Assembly (NCBI GenBank): GCA_036374435.1
Contig: DASUTU010000127.1
Span: 1 to 57,889, forward strand
DNA: 57,889 nt
Direction: 5' to 3'
Origin: CALGFI01 sp036374435
GTDB taxonomy: Bacteria; Actinomycetota; UBA4738; HRBIN12
Shown here: piece after piece, positions 35,515 to 42,196 of the stretch
How positions within the stretch are numbered: position 1 is the stretch's first letter
How the letters are laid out: the number at the start of each line of letters is the position of its first letter
Made by a program: the position numbers and the translations under genes
The notes under the pieces: model-generated
Databases searched by the model: none
What the model was told of the DNA's origin: nothing
What the model saw: only the letters and a program-made list of their open reading frames with translations

Positions 35515-36443
35515 TGCCGGAGACGATCCTCGTGGTGGACGACGACCCCGACATCGCGCGGTTCGTCGAGGTCAACCTTCGAAGTGCCGGCTACGACGTG
35601 TCGGTCGCCTCCGACGGCGAGGAGGCGCTCGAGAAGGCGGGAGCGCTGCGCCCGGACCTCGTCCTGCTCGACGTGATGATGCCGCGGATCGACGGGTTCG
35701 AGGTCGCCCAGCGGTTGCGCCGGAACCCGCGGACGTCCAACACGTCGATCATCATGCTCACGGCCAAGGCGCTGTCGACCGACAAGGTGCTGGGCCTGAC
35801 CGCCGGCGCCGACGACTACATCATCAAGCCGTTCGACCCGATCGAGCTCTTGGCTCGGGTCAAGGGGACGCTCCGCCGGGCCAAGGAGATGCGGAACCTC
35901 TCGCCGTTGACGGGGCTCCCCGGCAACATCCGGATCCAGGAGGAGATCGAACGAATGGTCCGCGAGGACCAGCCCCTGGCCGTCCTCTACGCCGACCTGG
36001 ACAACTTCAAGGCCTACAACGACCAGAAGGGGTTCGTCCGCGGCGACCGCCTGATCCAGGCCACCGCGAGGATCATCCAGGACGCGGTGGTCGAGTTCGC
36101 CGGCGCCGACAGGTTCGTCGGCCACGTCGGCGGCGACGACTTCGTCGCCGTGGTCCCGCCGGATGTGGCCGAGGATGTGGCCAAGCGGATCGTCGAGCGG
36201 TTCGACGACGAGGTGAAGGAGTTCTACGAGGCCGCCGATCTGGAACGAGGCTACGTCCAGATCGAGGATCGCAAGGGGGTCCTCCAGAAGGTCCCCCTGG
36301 CCGGGATCTCCGTGGGCATCGCGACGAGCCAGATCCGCTCGTTCGAGCACTACGGCGAGGCCGTGTCCGTGGCCACGGAGATGAAGCAGTTCGCCAAACG
36401 CGACACCCGCTCCTCCTACGCCGTGGACCGCCGGACGACCTGA
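35514..36443 (+). CDS. response regulator with GGDEF-like domain (GGDDF variant)
   Basis: 309 residues. REC domain (1-120) with acidic pocket D10-D11, phosphoacceptor D53, T83 and K105 (IIKPFDP). The second half is GGDEF-related: SPLTGLPGNI, YADLDNFKAYND (159-170) and GGDDF (206-210) instead of GG(D/E)EF, plus an insertion of about 40 residues after VVPPDVAED. The altered signature leaves cyclase activity open. No partner kinase is adjacent; a kinase-like fusion lies 7 kb away. One-base overlap with rpe. Confidence 0.85.
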   Translation: MPETILVVDDDPDIARFVEVNLRSAGYDVSVASDGEEALEKAGALRPDLVLLDVMMPRIDGFEVAQRLRRNPRTSNTSIIMLTAKALSTDKVLGLTAGADDYIIKPFDPIELLARVKGTLRRAKEMRNLSPLTGLPGNIRIQEEIERMVREDQPLAVLYADLDNFKAYNDQKGFVRGDRLIQATARIIQDAVVEFAGADRFVGHVGGDDFVAVVPPDVAEDVAKRIVERFDDEVKEFYEAADLERGYVQIEDRKGVLQKVPLAGISVGIATSQIRSFEHYGEAVSVATEMKQFAKRDTRSSYAVDRRTT

Positions 36444-36483
36444 CGGTCCCCGGACCGAGGCTGCCCCCGCGTCGCCACGCTCG

Positions 36484-36489
36484 TATACT
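36484..36489 (+). promoter_or_regulatory. -10 hexamer TATACT for the rib operon
   Basis: TATACT lies 13 nt before the first paired base of the FMN aptamer, so the transcript would start at about 36497 just before it. No clear -35. Confidence 0.55.
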
Positions 36490-36501
36490 TCGAGGTCAGA
36501 G

Positions 36502-36628
36502 CCTGTCTTCGGGGCGGGGTGCAAGTCCCCACCGGCGGTGACAGTCCGCGACCCCTCGGGAGCCGCTCGAGGGTGGACCCGGTGTGATTCCGGGACCGAC
36601 CGTGAGAGTCGGGATGGGAGAGGACGGG
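36502..36628 (+). ncRNA. FMN riboswitch (RFN element)
   Basis: The conserved blocks occur in order: GTCTTCGGGGCGGGGTGCAA, CCCACCGGCGGTGACAGTCC, CGCGACCCC, GGTGTGATTCCGGGACCGAC and CGTGAGAGTCGGGATGGGAG. P1 can be drawn as 36502-36510 pairing with 36620-36628. GGGAGAGG (36616-36623), the 3' side of P1, is also perfectly complementary to CCTCTCCC (36680-36687), offering a switch helix. A 7-bp hairpin CGACGCC/GGCGTCG follows the aptamer. FMN should repress ribD-ribE-ribBA-ribH. Confidence 0.93.
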
Positions 36629-36718
36629 CGACGCCGGCAGCGGCGTCGGCGCCGTTGGGTGCCACCCCTGCCGCGCCGACCTCTCCCGCTCACCCGTGCC
36701 TCGAGATGGAGGACGACC

Positions 36719-37819
36719 GTGTCCGACGAGGCGTACATCGAGCGGGCCATCGCGCTGGCGGAGCGGGGGCGGGGGATGGTCTCCCCGAACCCCATGGTCG
36801 GCGCCGTCGTGGTCGGCGCGGCCGGCCGGATCGTCGGCGAGGGCTGGCACGAGGGGGCCGGCCTGCCGCACGCCGAGGTGGTGGCCCTCCAGCAGGCCGG
36901 GGACGCGGCGCGAGGCGCCACCCTCTACACGTCGCTCGAACCGTGCTCCCACTTCGGGCGAACGCCGCCGTGCGTGGAGGCGATCGTCCGCTCGGAGATC
37001 GCCCGCGTGGTGGCGGCGACCCGCGATCCCAACCCGGTGGTGGACGGACGGGGCTTCCAGGAGCTGCGGGCCGCCGGCGTGGAGGTTCGCGAGGGCGTCC
37101 TGGCCGAGGAGGCCATCCGCCAGAACGAGGCGTTCGCCAAACACGTCCGGACCGGGCTCCCCTTCGTCGTGTGGAAGATGGCGGCGTCGCTGGACGGCAA
37201 GGTGGCGGCCCGCGACGGCTCGTCCCGGTGGATCACGGGGGAGGCGGCCCGGGCGGACGTGCACCGGCTCCGGGCCTGGTCCGACGCCATCGTGGTGGGG
37301 GCTCGGACGGCGATCGTGGACGATCCCTCGCTCACCGTGCGCGAGCCCGGATACCGGGGCCGCCCCCCGCTGCGCGTGCTGGTGGACGCCCGCGGGCGCG
37401 TCCCGGCCACCGGCGACCTGTTCGATCCGGCCGCGCCGACGCTGGTGGCCACGACCGAGCTCGCGCCGGAGGACCGCCGATCGGAGTGGGCGGCGGCCGG
37501 GGCCGAGGTGAGCGTGTACGAGCCCGAGGGCGAAGGGGTGCCGCTCGGGGCGCTCGCCACCGATCTCGGCAAACGCGACGTGCAGGGTGTCCTGCTCGAG
37601 GGTGGGCCCACGCTGGCGTTCGCCGCCGTCGAGGAGGGGCTGGTGGACCGGGTGATCGTGTACCTGGCGCCCAAGCTGATCGGCGGCGCCGAGGCTCCCA
37701 CGGTGCTCGCCGGCCGCGGGTTCGCGCCGATCGCCAACGCGGTGCCGCTGCGGATCCGATCGTTCGATCTGCTGGGGGCCGACCTGAAGGTGGAGGCGGA
37801 TGTTCACCGGGATCGTTGA
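36719..37819 (+). CDS. ribD: bifunctional diaminohydroxyphosphoribosylaminopyrimidine deaminase / reductase
   Basis: 366 residues from GTG 36719 with GGAGG 6 nt upstream; longer open frames upstream run through the riboswitch. The deaminase domain has HAE (51-53) and PCSHFGRTPPC (75-85) as zinc ligands and catalytic Glu. The reductase domain starts about 150 (LPFVVWKMAASLDGKVA) and includes VLLEGGPTLAFA. Carries out the second and third steps of riboflavin synthesis. Overlaps ribE by 20 bases. Confidence 0.96.
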   Translation: MSDEAYIERAIALAERGRGMVSPNPMVGAVVVGAAGRIVGEGWHEGAGLPHAEVVALQQAGDAARGATLYTSLEPCSHFGRTPPCVEAIVRSEIARVVAATRDPNPVVDGRGFQELRAAGVEVREGVLAEEAIRQNEAFAKHVRTGLPFVVWKMAASLDGKVAARDGSSRWITGEAARADVHRLRAWSDAIVVGARTAIVDDPSLTVREPGYRGRPPLRVLVDARGRVPATGDLFDPAAPTLVATTELAPEDRRSEWAAAGAEVSVYEPEGEGVPLGALATDLGKRDVQGVLLEGGPTLAFAAVEEGLVDRVIVYLAPKLIGGAEAPTVLAGRGFAPIANAVPLRIRSFDLLGADLKVEADVHRDR

Positions 37820-38387
37820 GGAGCGCGGCACCGTGCTCGAGCTGGTGCCGGGGCGCCTGACCGTGGCCTGCGCCACGGTGACCTCGGATTCCGACGTGGG
37901 GTCCTCGGTGGCGGTCAACGGCGTCTGCCTGACGGTCGTGGAGCGTTCCGCCGGGCACCTGGCGTTCGACCTGTCCGAGGAGACGCTCCGGCGAACGAGC
38001 TTCTCGCGGCTCGCGGTCGGGGACCCCGTCAACCTCGAGCGGCCGCTCACGTTGTCGAGCCGCCTGGGTGGCCACCTCGTCCAGGGACACGTCGACGGGG
38101 TGGGTGAGGTGGTCGGCCTGGAGCGGACCGACGACGGCGGTGCCTGGATCACGGTCCGCGCGCCGGAGCAGCTGCACCGATATCTGGTGGAGAAGGGGTC
38201 GGTGAGCGTCGACGGGATCAGCCTGACCGTCGCCGCGGCCGATGGGGACACGTTCTCCGTCGCCCTGATCCCGCACACGCTGGAGGTGACGACGATGGGG
38301 ACCGCGTCCCTGGGAGACCCCGTCAACCTGGAGGTCGACGTGATCGCGAAACACGTGGAAGCGTTGCTCGAGGGGAGAGGGGCATGA
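37800..38387 (+). CDS. ribE: riboflavin synthase alpha chain
   Basis: 195 residues, two tandem lumazine-binding barrels: MFTGIVEERGTVLEL ... VNGVCLTVV and GGHLVQGHVDGVG ... VDGISLTV. Converts two lumazines to riboflavin and the pyrimidine. Length and duplicated motifs are standard. Coupled to ribD and ribBA by overlaps. Confidence 0.97.
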   Translation: MFTGIVEERGTVLELVPGRLTVACATVTSDSDVGSSVAVNGVCLTVVERSAGHLAFDLSEETLRRTSFSRLAVGDPVNLERPLTLSSRLGGHLVQGHVDGVGEVVGLERTDDGGAWITVRAPEQLHRYLVEKGSVSVDGISLTVAAADGDTFSVALIPHTLEVTTMGTASLGDPVNLEVDVIAKHVEALLEGRGA

Positions 38388-39655
38388 ACGGCCAGCCACA
38401 GCAGGTCGACCGGGAGGTGTTCGCCACGATCGAGGAGGCGATCGCCGACATCCGCGAAGGCAAGATCGTCATCGTCGTCGACGACGCCGACCGCGAGAAC
38501 GAGGGCGACTTCGTGATGGCCGCCGAGCGAGCGACGCCGGAAGCCATCAACTTCATGGTGACCAACGGCCGAGGGATCGTCTGCCTCCCCACGACGGCCC
38601 AGCGGCTGGACGAGCTCCGGATCCCGCTCATGGTGGCGAAGAACAGCGAGAGCCACGGGACGGCGTTCGCCGTCTCGATCGACATCAGGGGCCGGACCAC
38701 GACCGGCACCAGCGCCTACGACCGGGCCGCCACCGCTCGGGCCATCACCGACCCCGAACTCACGGCGGCCGACGTCCGGATGCCGGGACACGTGTTCCCG
38801 CTGATGGCCCAGGAAGGTGGCGTCCTGAAGCGGGCCGGGCACACGGAGGCCACCGTCGACCTGGTGCGGCTGGCCGGGTTGTACCCGGCGGGCGTCCTGT
38901 GTGAGGTCCTGCACCCCGACGGGGCGATGGCCCGGCTCCCGGAGCTCGTTCGGGTGGCGCGAGAGCACGGGATGAAGCTGATCTCGATCGCCGACCTCAT
39001 CGAATACCGGCGCCGGCACGAGCAGCTGGTCCGGCGCGCCGCCGAGGCGATCATCCCGACCCCACACGGGGAGTTCACGGCCTACGGCTACCAGAGCCTC
39101 CTCGACGGCACCGTGCACGTCGCCCTGGTCCGCGGCGACATCGGGGACGGCAGCGGGCTCCTGGTGCGGGTGCACTCGGAGTGCCTGACGGGGGACGTGT
39201 TCGGCTCGCGGCGATGTGACTGCGGCGACCAGCTCGAGGCCGCCCTCGAACGGATCGGTGATGAGGGCCGAGGCGTCATCTTGTACGTCCGCGGCCACGA
39301 GGGCCGGGCCATCGGCCTCACCCACAAGCTCCTCGCCTACCAGCTGCAGGAGCAGGGACGGGACACGGTCGAAGCCAACGTCGAGCTGGGGTTCCCGGCG
39401 GACCCCCGCGACTACGGCATCGGCGCCCAGATCCTGGTGGACCTGGGGGTGCGTTCGATGCGCCTGCTCACCAACAACCCCTCGAAGCGGGCCGGGCTCG
39501 AGGGGTACGGCCTGTCGATCGAGGAGCGGGTCCCGCTCGAGATCCGTCCCAACGACCGCAACATCGGGTACCTGCGAACCAAGCGGGAGAAGATGGGTCA
39601 CCTCCTGGACCACCTCGACGGCGAGGGGCAGGTCGGAGCGGGGGAGGCGCCGTGA
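38384..39655 (+). CDS. ribBA: 3,4-dihydroxy-2-butanone-4-phosphate synthase / GTP cyclohydrolase II
   Basis: 423 residues. RibB domain (1-210): VDDADRENEGDFVMAAE, RGIVCLP and GHTEATVDL. RibA domain (215-423): zinc ligands in CLTGDVFGSRRCDCGDQL and the GTP site HEGRAIGLTHKL, where the usual HEGRGIGL Gly is Ala. It supplies both precursors of lumazine. ATGA overlap with ribE and GTGA overlap with ribH. Confidence 0.96.
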   Translation: MNGQPQQVDREVFATIEEAIADIREGKIVIVVDDADRENEGDFVMAAERATPEAINFMVTNGRGIVCLPTTAQRLDELRIPLMVAKNSESHGTAFAVSIDIRGRTTTGTSAYDRAATARAITDPELTAADVRMPGHVFPLMAQEGGVLKRAGHTEATVDLVRLAGLYPAGVLCEVLHPDGAMARLPELVRVAREHGMKLISIADLIEYRRRHEQLVRRAAEAIIPTPHGEFTAYGYQSLLDGTVHVALVRGDIGDGSGLLVRVHSECLTGDVFGSRRCDCGDQLEAALERIGDEGRGVILYVRGHEGRAIGLTHKLLAYQLQEQGRDTVEANVELGFPADPRDYGIGAQILVDLGVRSMRLLTNNPSKRAGLEGYGLSIEERVPLEIRPNDRNIGYLRTKREKMGHLLDHLDGEGQVGAGEAP

Positions 39656-40128
39656 TCGAGGTCCGGGGCGACGCGGCGGCCGGGGGTCGTCGCGTGGGCA
39701 TCGTCGTCTCGAGGTTCAACGAGCTGGTCACGTCCCGACTGCTCGACGGGGCGTTGGACTGCCTGCGGACCCGCGGGCTGGCCGAGGATGACCTCGTCGT
39801 GGCGTGGGTCCCCGGGGCCTTCGAGCTGCCGCTCGTGGCGCGGCGGCTGGCCGCGTCCGGCGGGTACGACGCGGTCGTCTGCCTCGGCGCGGTGATCCGG
39901 GGGGAGACGGCGCACTTCGAGTACGTGGCCGCCGAAGCCGCCGGCGGGATCCGCGCGGCCGCCGAGGCGACGGGCGTGCCCGTGATCTTCGGCGTCTTGA
40001 CCACGGACACGCTCGACCAGGCGATGGATCGGTCGGGGGGAAGGCACGGGAACCGGGGCTGGGACGCGGTCGTGGCCGCGCTGGAGACGGCCTCGGTCCT
40101 GGAGCAGCTACCGAAGGAGTCCCCATGA
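39652..40128 (+). CDS. ribH: 6,7-dimethyl-8-ribityllumazine synthase
   Basis: 158 residues from GTG 39652. Condenses the ribD and ribB products. GIVVSRFNELVTSRLLDGAL, PGAFELPLVARRLA, and GAVIRGETAHFEYVAAEAA contain the substrate-binding residues and catalytic-site region; VIFGVLTTDTLDQAM follows. The fourth rib gene; overlaps the cupin gene by ATGA. Confidence 0.97.
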   Translation: MIEVRGDAAAGGRRVGIVVSRFNELVTSRLLDGALDCLRTRGLAEDDLVVAWVPGAFELPLVARRLAASGGYDAVVCLGAVIRGETAHFEYVAAEAAGGIRAAAEATGVPVIFGVLTTDTLDQAMDRSGGRHGNRGWDAVVAALETASVLEQLPKESP

Positions 40129-40475
40129 TCGTCGACAAGCCGTGGGGCAAGGTGGTGACCTATGCCCTCAACCAGCCGAGCTCGGTCCGGGTCATCACGG
40201 TGGAGCCGAACCAGGAGACCAGCGTCCACTACCACCAGATGCGGGACGAGATGTGGGTGGTGCTGGATCCGGGGCTCACCGTGCAGATCGGCAACAAGGT
40301 GGTGGAGGCCTCGCCGGGGGAGGAGTTCATGGTCTCGGCCGAGACCACCCACCGGATCGCCAACGGCGGGGAGCAGCGGGGCAGGGTCCTGGAGATCGCC
40401 TACGGCTACACGACCGAGGACGACACGCTCCGCCTGGAGGACGACTACGGACGTCCCCTCGAGGCCGATTGGTGA
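40125..40475 (+). CDS. cupin-domain protein, mannose-6-phosphate isomerase-like
   Basis: 116 residues, single cupin beta-barrel. KPWGKVVTYALN at the start and SVHYHQMRDEMWVVLDPG (two His and a Glu as metal ligands), then MVSAETTHRIANGG with the third His, resemble the type II phosphomannose isomerase cupin of ManC-like proteins. Translationally coupled to ribH, an unusual partner for riboflavin genes. No glycan genes are nearby, so the substrate is unknown. Confidence 0.8.
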   Translation: MIVDKPWGKVVTYALNQPSSVRVITVEPNQETSVHYHQMRDEMWVVLDPGLTVQIGNKVVEASPGEEFMVSAETTHRIANGGEQRGRVLEIAYGYTTEDDTLRLEDDYGRPLEADW

Positions 40476-40483
40476 TGGGGTGT

Positions 40484-40532
40484 TCGGGGGGCGCGGGGAG
40501 CGAGCGCGGATGCGCGAGCGTTCGCCCCCCGG
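40484..40532 (+). terminator. G-rich hairpin after rib operon
   Basis: TCGGGGGGCG (40484-40493) pairs with CGCCCCCCGG (40523-40532) around a GAGCG-rich loop, 8 nt after the cupin stop. Followed by G-rich sequence without a U-tract. Probable rib operon terminator or REP-like hairpin. Confidence 0.45.
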
Positions 40533-40582
40533 GGGATGCGGGGGTTCGGGGGCGCCGCGTTGAGCGCGCGCGGACCGCGTGC

Positions 40583-40588
40583 TAGGCT
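40583..40588 (+). promoter_or_regulatory. -10 hexamer TAGGCT for the cold-shock gene
   Basis: TAGGCT at 30 nt before the TTG start; the short leader carries a strong ribosome site AGGAGGG (40607-40613). Confidence 0.45.
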
Positions 40589-40617
40589 CCGCGCCGCTCG
40601 GGTACCAGGAGGGACCA

Positions 40618-40821
40618 TTGGCAGAGCAGGGCACCGTGAAGTGGTTCAGCAACGAGAAGGGCTTCGGCTTCATCTCGCGGGACGGCCAGGACGACGTGTT
40701 CGTCCACTTCTCCGCGATCCAGGGCGAGGGCTACAAGTCCCTGACCGAGGGCCAGGCGGTCGAGTTCGACGTGGTCGACGGCCCCAAGGGCAAGCAGGCG
40801 GCCAACGTCCGGCCCCTGTAG
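40618..40821 (+). CDS. cold-shock protein
   Basis: 67 residues from TTG 40618, four bases after AGGAGGG. Single cold-shock domain binding single-stranded RNA or DNA: GTVKWFSNEKGFGFI contains RNP1 and DVFVHFSAI contains RNP2; length is that of CspA-type proteins. Monocistronic by position, with its own -10. May act as RNA chaperone. Confidence 0.95.
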   Translation: MAEQGTVKWFSNEKGFGFISRDGQDDVFVHFSAIQGEGYKSLTEGQAVEFDVVDGPKGKQAANVRPL

Positions 40822-40893
40822 CGGTCGCGTATGGCGATCGACCGACCCGATCGGCCCCATCCGGCGGCGGCGGAACACCAGCCGTGACGCCGG

Positions 40894-40923
40894 TCGACAT
40901 GCCTCCCGACCTGCACCTATACT
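40894..40923 (+). promoter_or_regulatory. infC operon promoter
   Basis: TCGACA (40894-40899), an 18-nt spacer and TATACT (40918-40923). Transcription would start near 40931, giving a leader of about 75 nt. Confidence 0.6.
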
Positions 40924-40952
40924 GCTCGGGAACGGTTCACCGCGTTCCACCT

Positions 40953-40982
40953 CGGCACCGGCGGACGCCCGGTGCCGTTTGT
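40953..40982 (+). terminator. attenuator-like hairpin in infC leader
   Basis: Perfect 9-bp stem CGGCACCGG / CCGGTGCCG (40953-40961 with 40969-40977), 7-nt loop, followed by TTTGT. It lies between the promoter and infC, where many bacteria use an L20- or IF3-responsive leader. Confidence 0.55.
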
Positions 40983-41004
40983 GTCGATAGGGAGGTGATG
41001 CGGG

Positions 41005-41571
41005 GTCTCGGCTGATCCGCGCATAAACGATCGGATCCGCTCGCCGCAGGTTCGGCTTGTGGGTCCCGACGGGTCCCAGGTCGGTATCGTCTCCACACAG
41101 GAGGCGCTGCGCCGGGCCCAGGACCTCGACCTCGACCTGGTGGAGGTGGCGCCGCAGGCGAACCCTCCGGTCGCCCGCATCATGGACTACGGCAAGTACA
41201 AGTACGAGCGCGACATCCGCCAGAAGGAGGCCCGCAAGAAGCAGGCACGCGTCGAGGTCAAGGAGATCAAGTTCCGTCCGAAGATCGACCCCCACGACTA
41301 CGCCACCAAGAAGGGACACGTGGTGCGGTTCCTCACGGCCGGCGCGAGGGTGAAGGTCACGATCATGTTCCGCGGGCGCGAGATGGCGCACACGGAGCTC
41401 GGACGGAAGATCCTGGATCGGCTGGTGGAGGACCTGGCCGACCTCGCGGTCGTCGAGGCCCACCCCAAGCAGGACGGACGGAACATGGTGATGGTGATCG
41501 CCCCGAGCAAACGGCAGGCCGAACGCCGCGAGGCGAAGAAGCCGGCCCCGGTCGAGTCACCACAGGCGTGA
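41005..41571 (+). CDS. infC: translation initiation factor IF-3, probable GTC start
   Basis: 188 residues if started at GTC 41005. The N-terminal helix SADPRINDRIRSPQVRLVGP is encoded upstream of the first canonical start (GTG 41059), and no ATG, GTG or TTG exists in frame between the TGA at 40996 and 41059. GTC 41005 aligns with the start of mycobacterial IF3 (VSTETRVNERI) and lies 9 nt after GGAGG (40991-40995). IF3 genes often use rare starts that IF3 itself discriminates against. Rest of the protein is standard, with IMDYGKYKYE and GHVVRFL ... MFRGREMAHTELG. Confidence 0.93.
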   Translation, partial: VSADPRINDRIRSPQVRLVGPDGSQVGIVSTQEALRRAQDLDLDLVEVAPQANPPVARIMDYGKYKYERDIRQKEARKKQARVEVKEIKFRPKIDPHDYATKKGHVVRFLTAGARVKVTIMFRGREMAHTELGRKILDRLVEDLADLAVVEAHPKQDGRNMVMVIAPSKRQAERREAKKPAPVESPQA

Positions 41572-41584
41572 GGACGGACCAACG

Positions 41585-41773
41585 ATGAAGAAGAAGACCC
41601 ACCGGTCGGCCGCCAAGCGGTTCCGGATCACCCGAACGGGCAAGATCCTGCATCGCAAGGCGACCGGCAACCACATGCTGACGAAGAAGAGCAGCAGCCG
41701 ACGGCGACGCGTCGAGGGGATGGCCGAGGTCACGGCCGAGCGCTCGAACATCCGCCGGCTGCTCGGGAAGTAG
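41585..41773 (+). CDS. rpmI: 50S ribosomal protein L35
   Basis: 62 residues, highly basic: KKKTHRSAAKRFRITRTGKI near the N-terminus and HMLTKKSSSRRRR in the middle, the standard L35 signature. Between infC and rplT, the conserved order. Confidence 0.97.
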   Translation: MKKKTHRSAAKRFRITRTGKILHRKATGNHMLTKKSSSRRRRVEGMAEVTAERSNIRRLLGK

Positions 41774-41779
41774 GGGCCG

Positions 41780-42139
41780 ATGGCGAGGGTCAAGCGTTCG
41801 GTCCACGCCAAGAAGAAGCGCCGAGAAGTCCTGGGGAAGGCGAAGGGCTACTACGGCTCGCGGTCCCGCCGGTATCGAGTCGCCAAGGAGCAACTGCTCC
41901 ACTCGGGCCAGTACGCCTACCGGGATCGCCGCGACCGCAAGGGCCAGTTCCGGCGGTTGTGGATCGCCCGGATCGGGGCCGGGGCCAGGCAGCAGGGGCT
42001 GTCGTACTCGCGGTTCATGCACGGGCTACAGCTCGCGGGGGTCGAGGTCGACCGGAAGATCCTCGCGGACCTCGCCGTGCGCGACCCCGCCGCCTTCGGG
42101 CAGCTCGCCAAGACCGCCAAGGACGCCCTGGGCGAGTGA
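41780..42139 (+). CDS. rplT: 50S ribosomal protein L20
   Basis: 119 residues: MARVKRSVHAKKKRREVL, AKGYYGSRSRRYRVAKEQLL and WIARIGAGARQQGLSYSRFM are the L20 hallmarks. Binds 23S rRNA and, in many bacteria, represses its own operon by binding the leader; a hairpin is present in the leader here. Six nt after rpmI. Confidence 0.97.
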   Translation: MARVKRSVHAKKKRREVLGKAKGYYGSRSRRYRVAKEQLLHSGQYAYRDRRDRKGQFRRLWIARIGAGARQQGLSYSRFMHGLQLAGVEVDRKILADLAVRDPAAFGQLAKTAKDALGE

Positions 42140-42145
42140 CCCACG

Positions 42146-42163
42146 GGGCGGCTCGGACCGCCC
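42146..42163 (+). terminator. short hairpin after rplT
   Basis: GGGCGG / CCGCCC with a 6-nt loop, 6 nt after the rplT stop. TAGGAT immediately follows (42164-42169) and could be a -10 for the next gene. Confidence 0.4.
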
Positions 42164-42196
42164 TAGGATGCCCCAGGGCGATCGCCGGAGGGCGGG

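Noticed and set aside
40475..40580. GAGCG-rich sequence before csp as a copy of the carB/priA element
   Set aside because: It can form hairpins but lacks the terminal repeat and the ordered core blocks.
40998..41015. Five-codon ATG mini-frame before infC as a real leader peptide
   Set aside because: Its ATG overlaps the Shine-Dalgarno sequence itself, so it has no ribosome site of its own.
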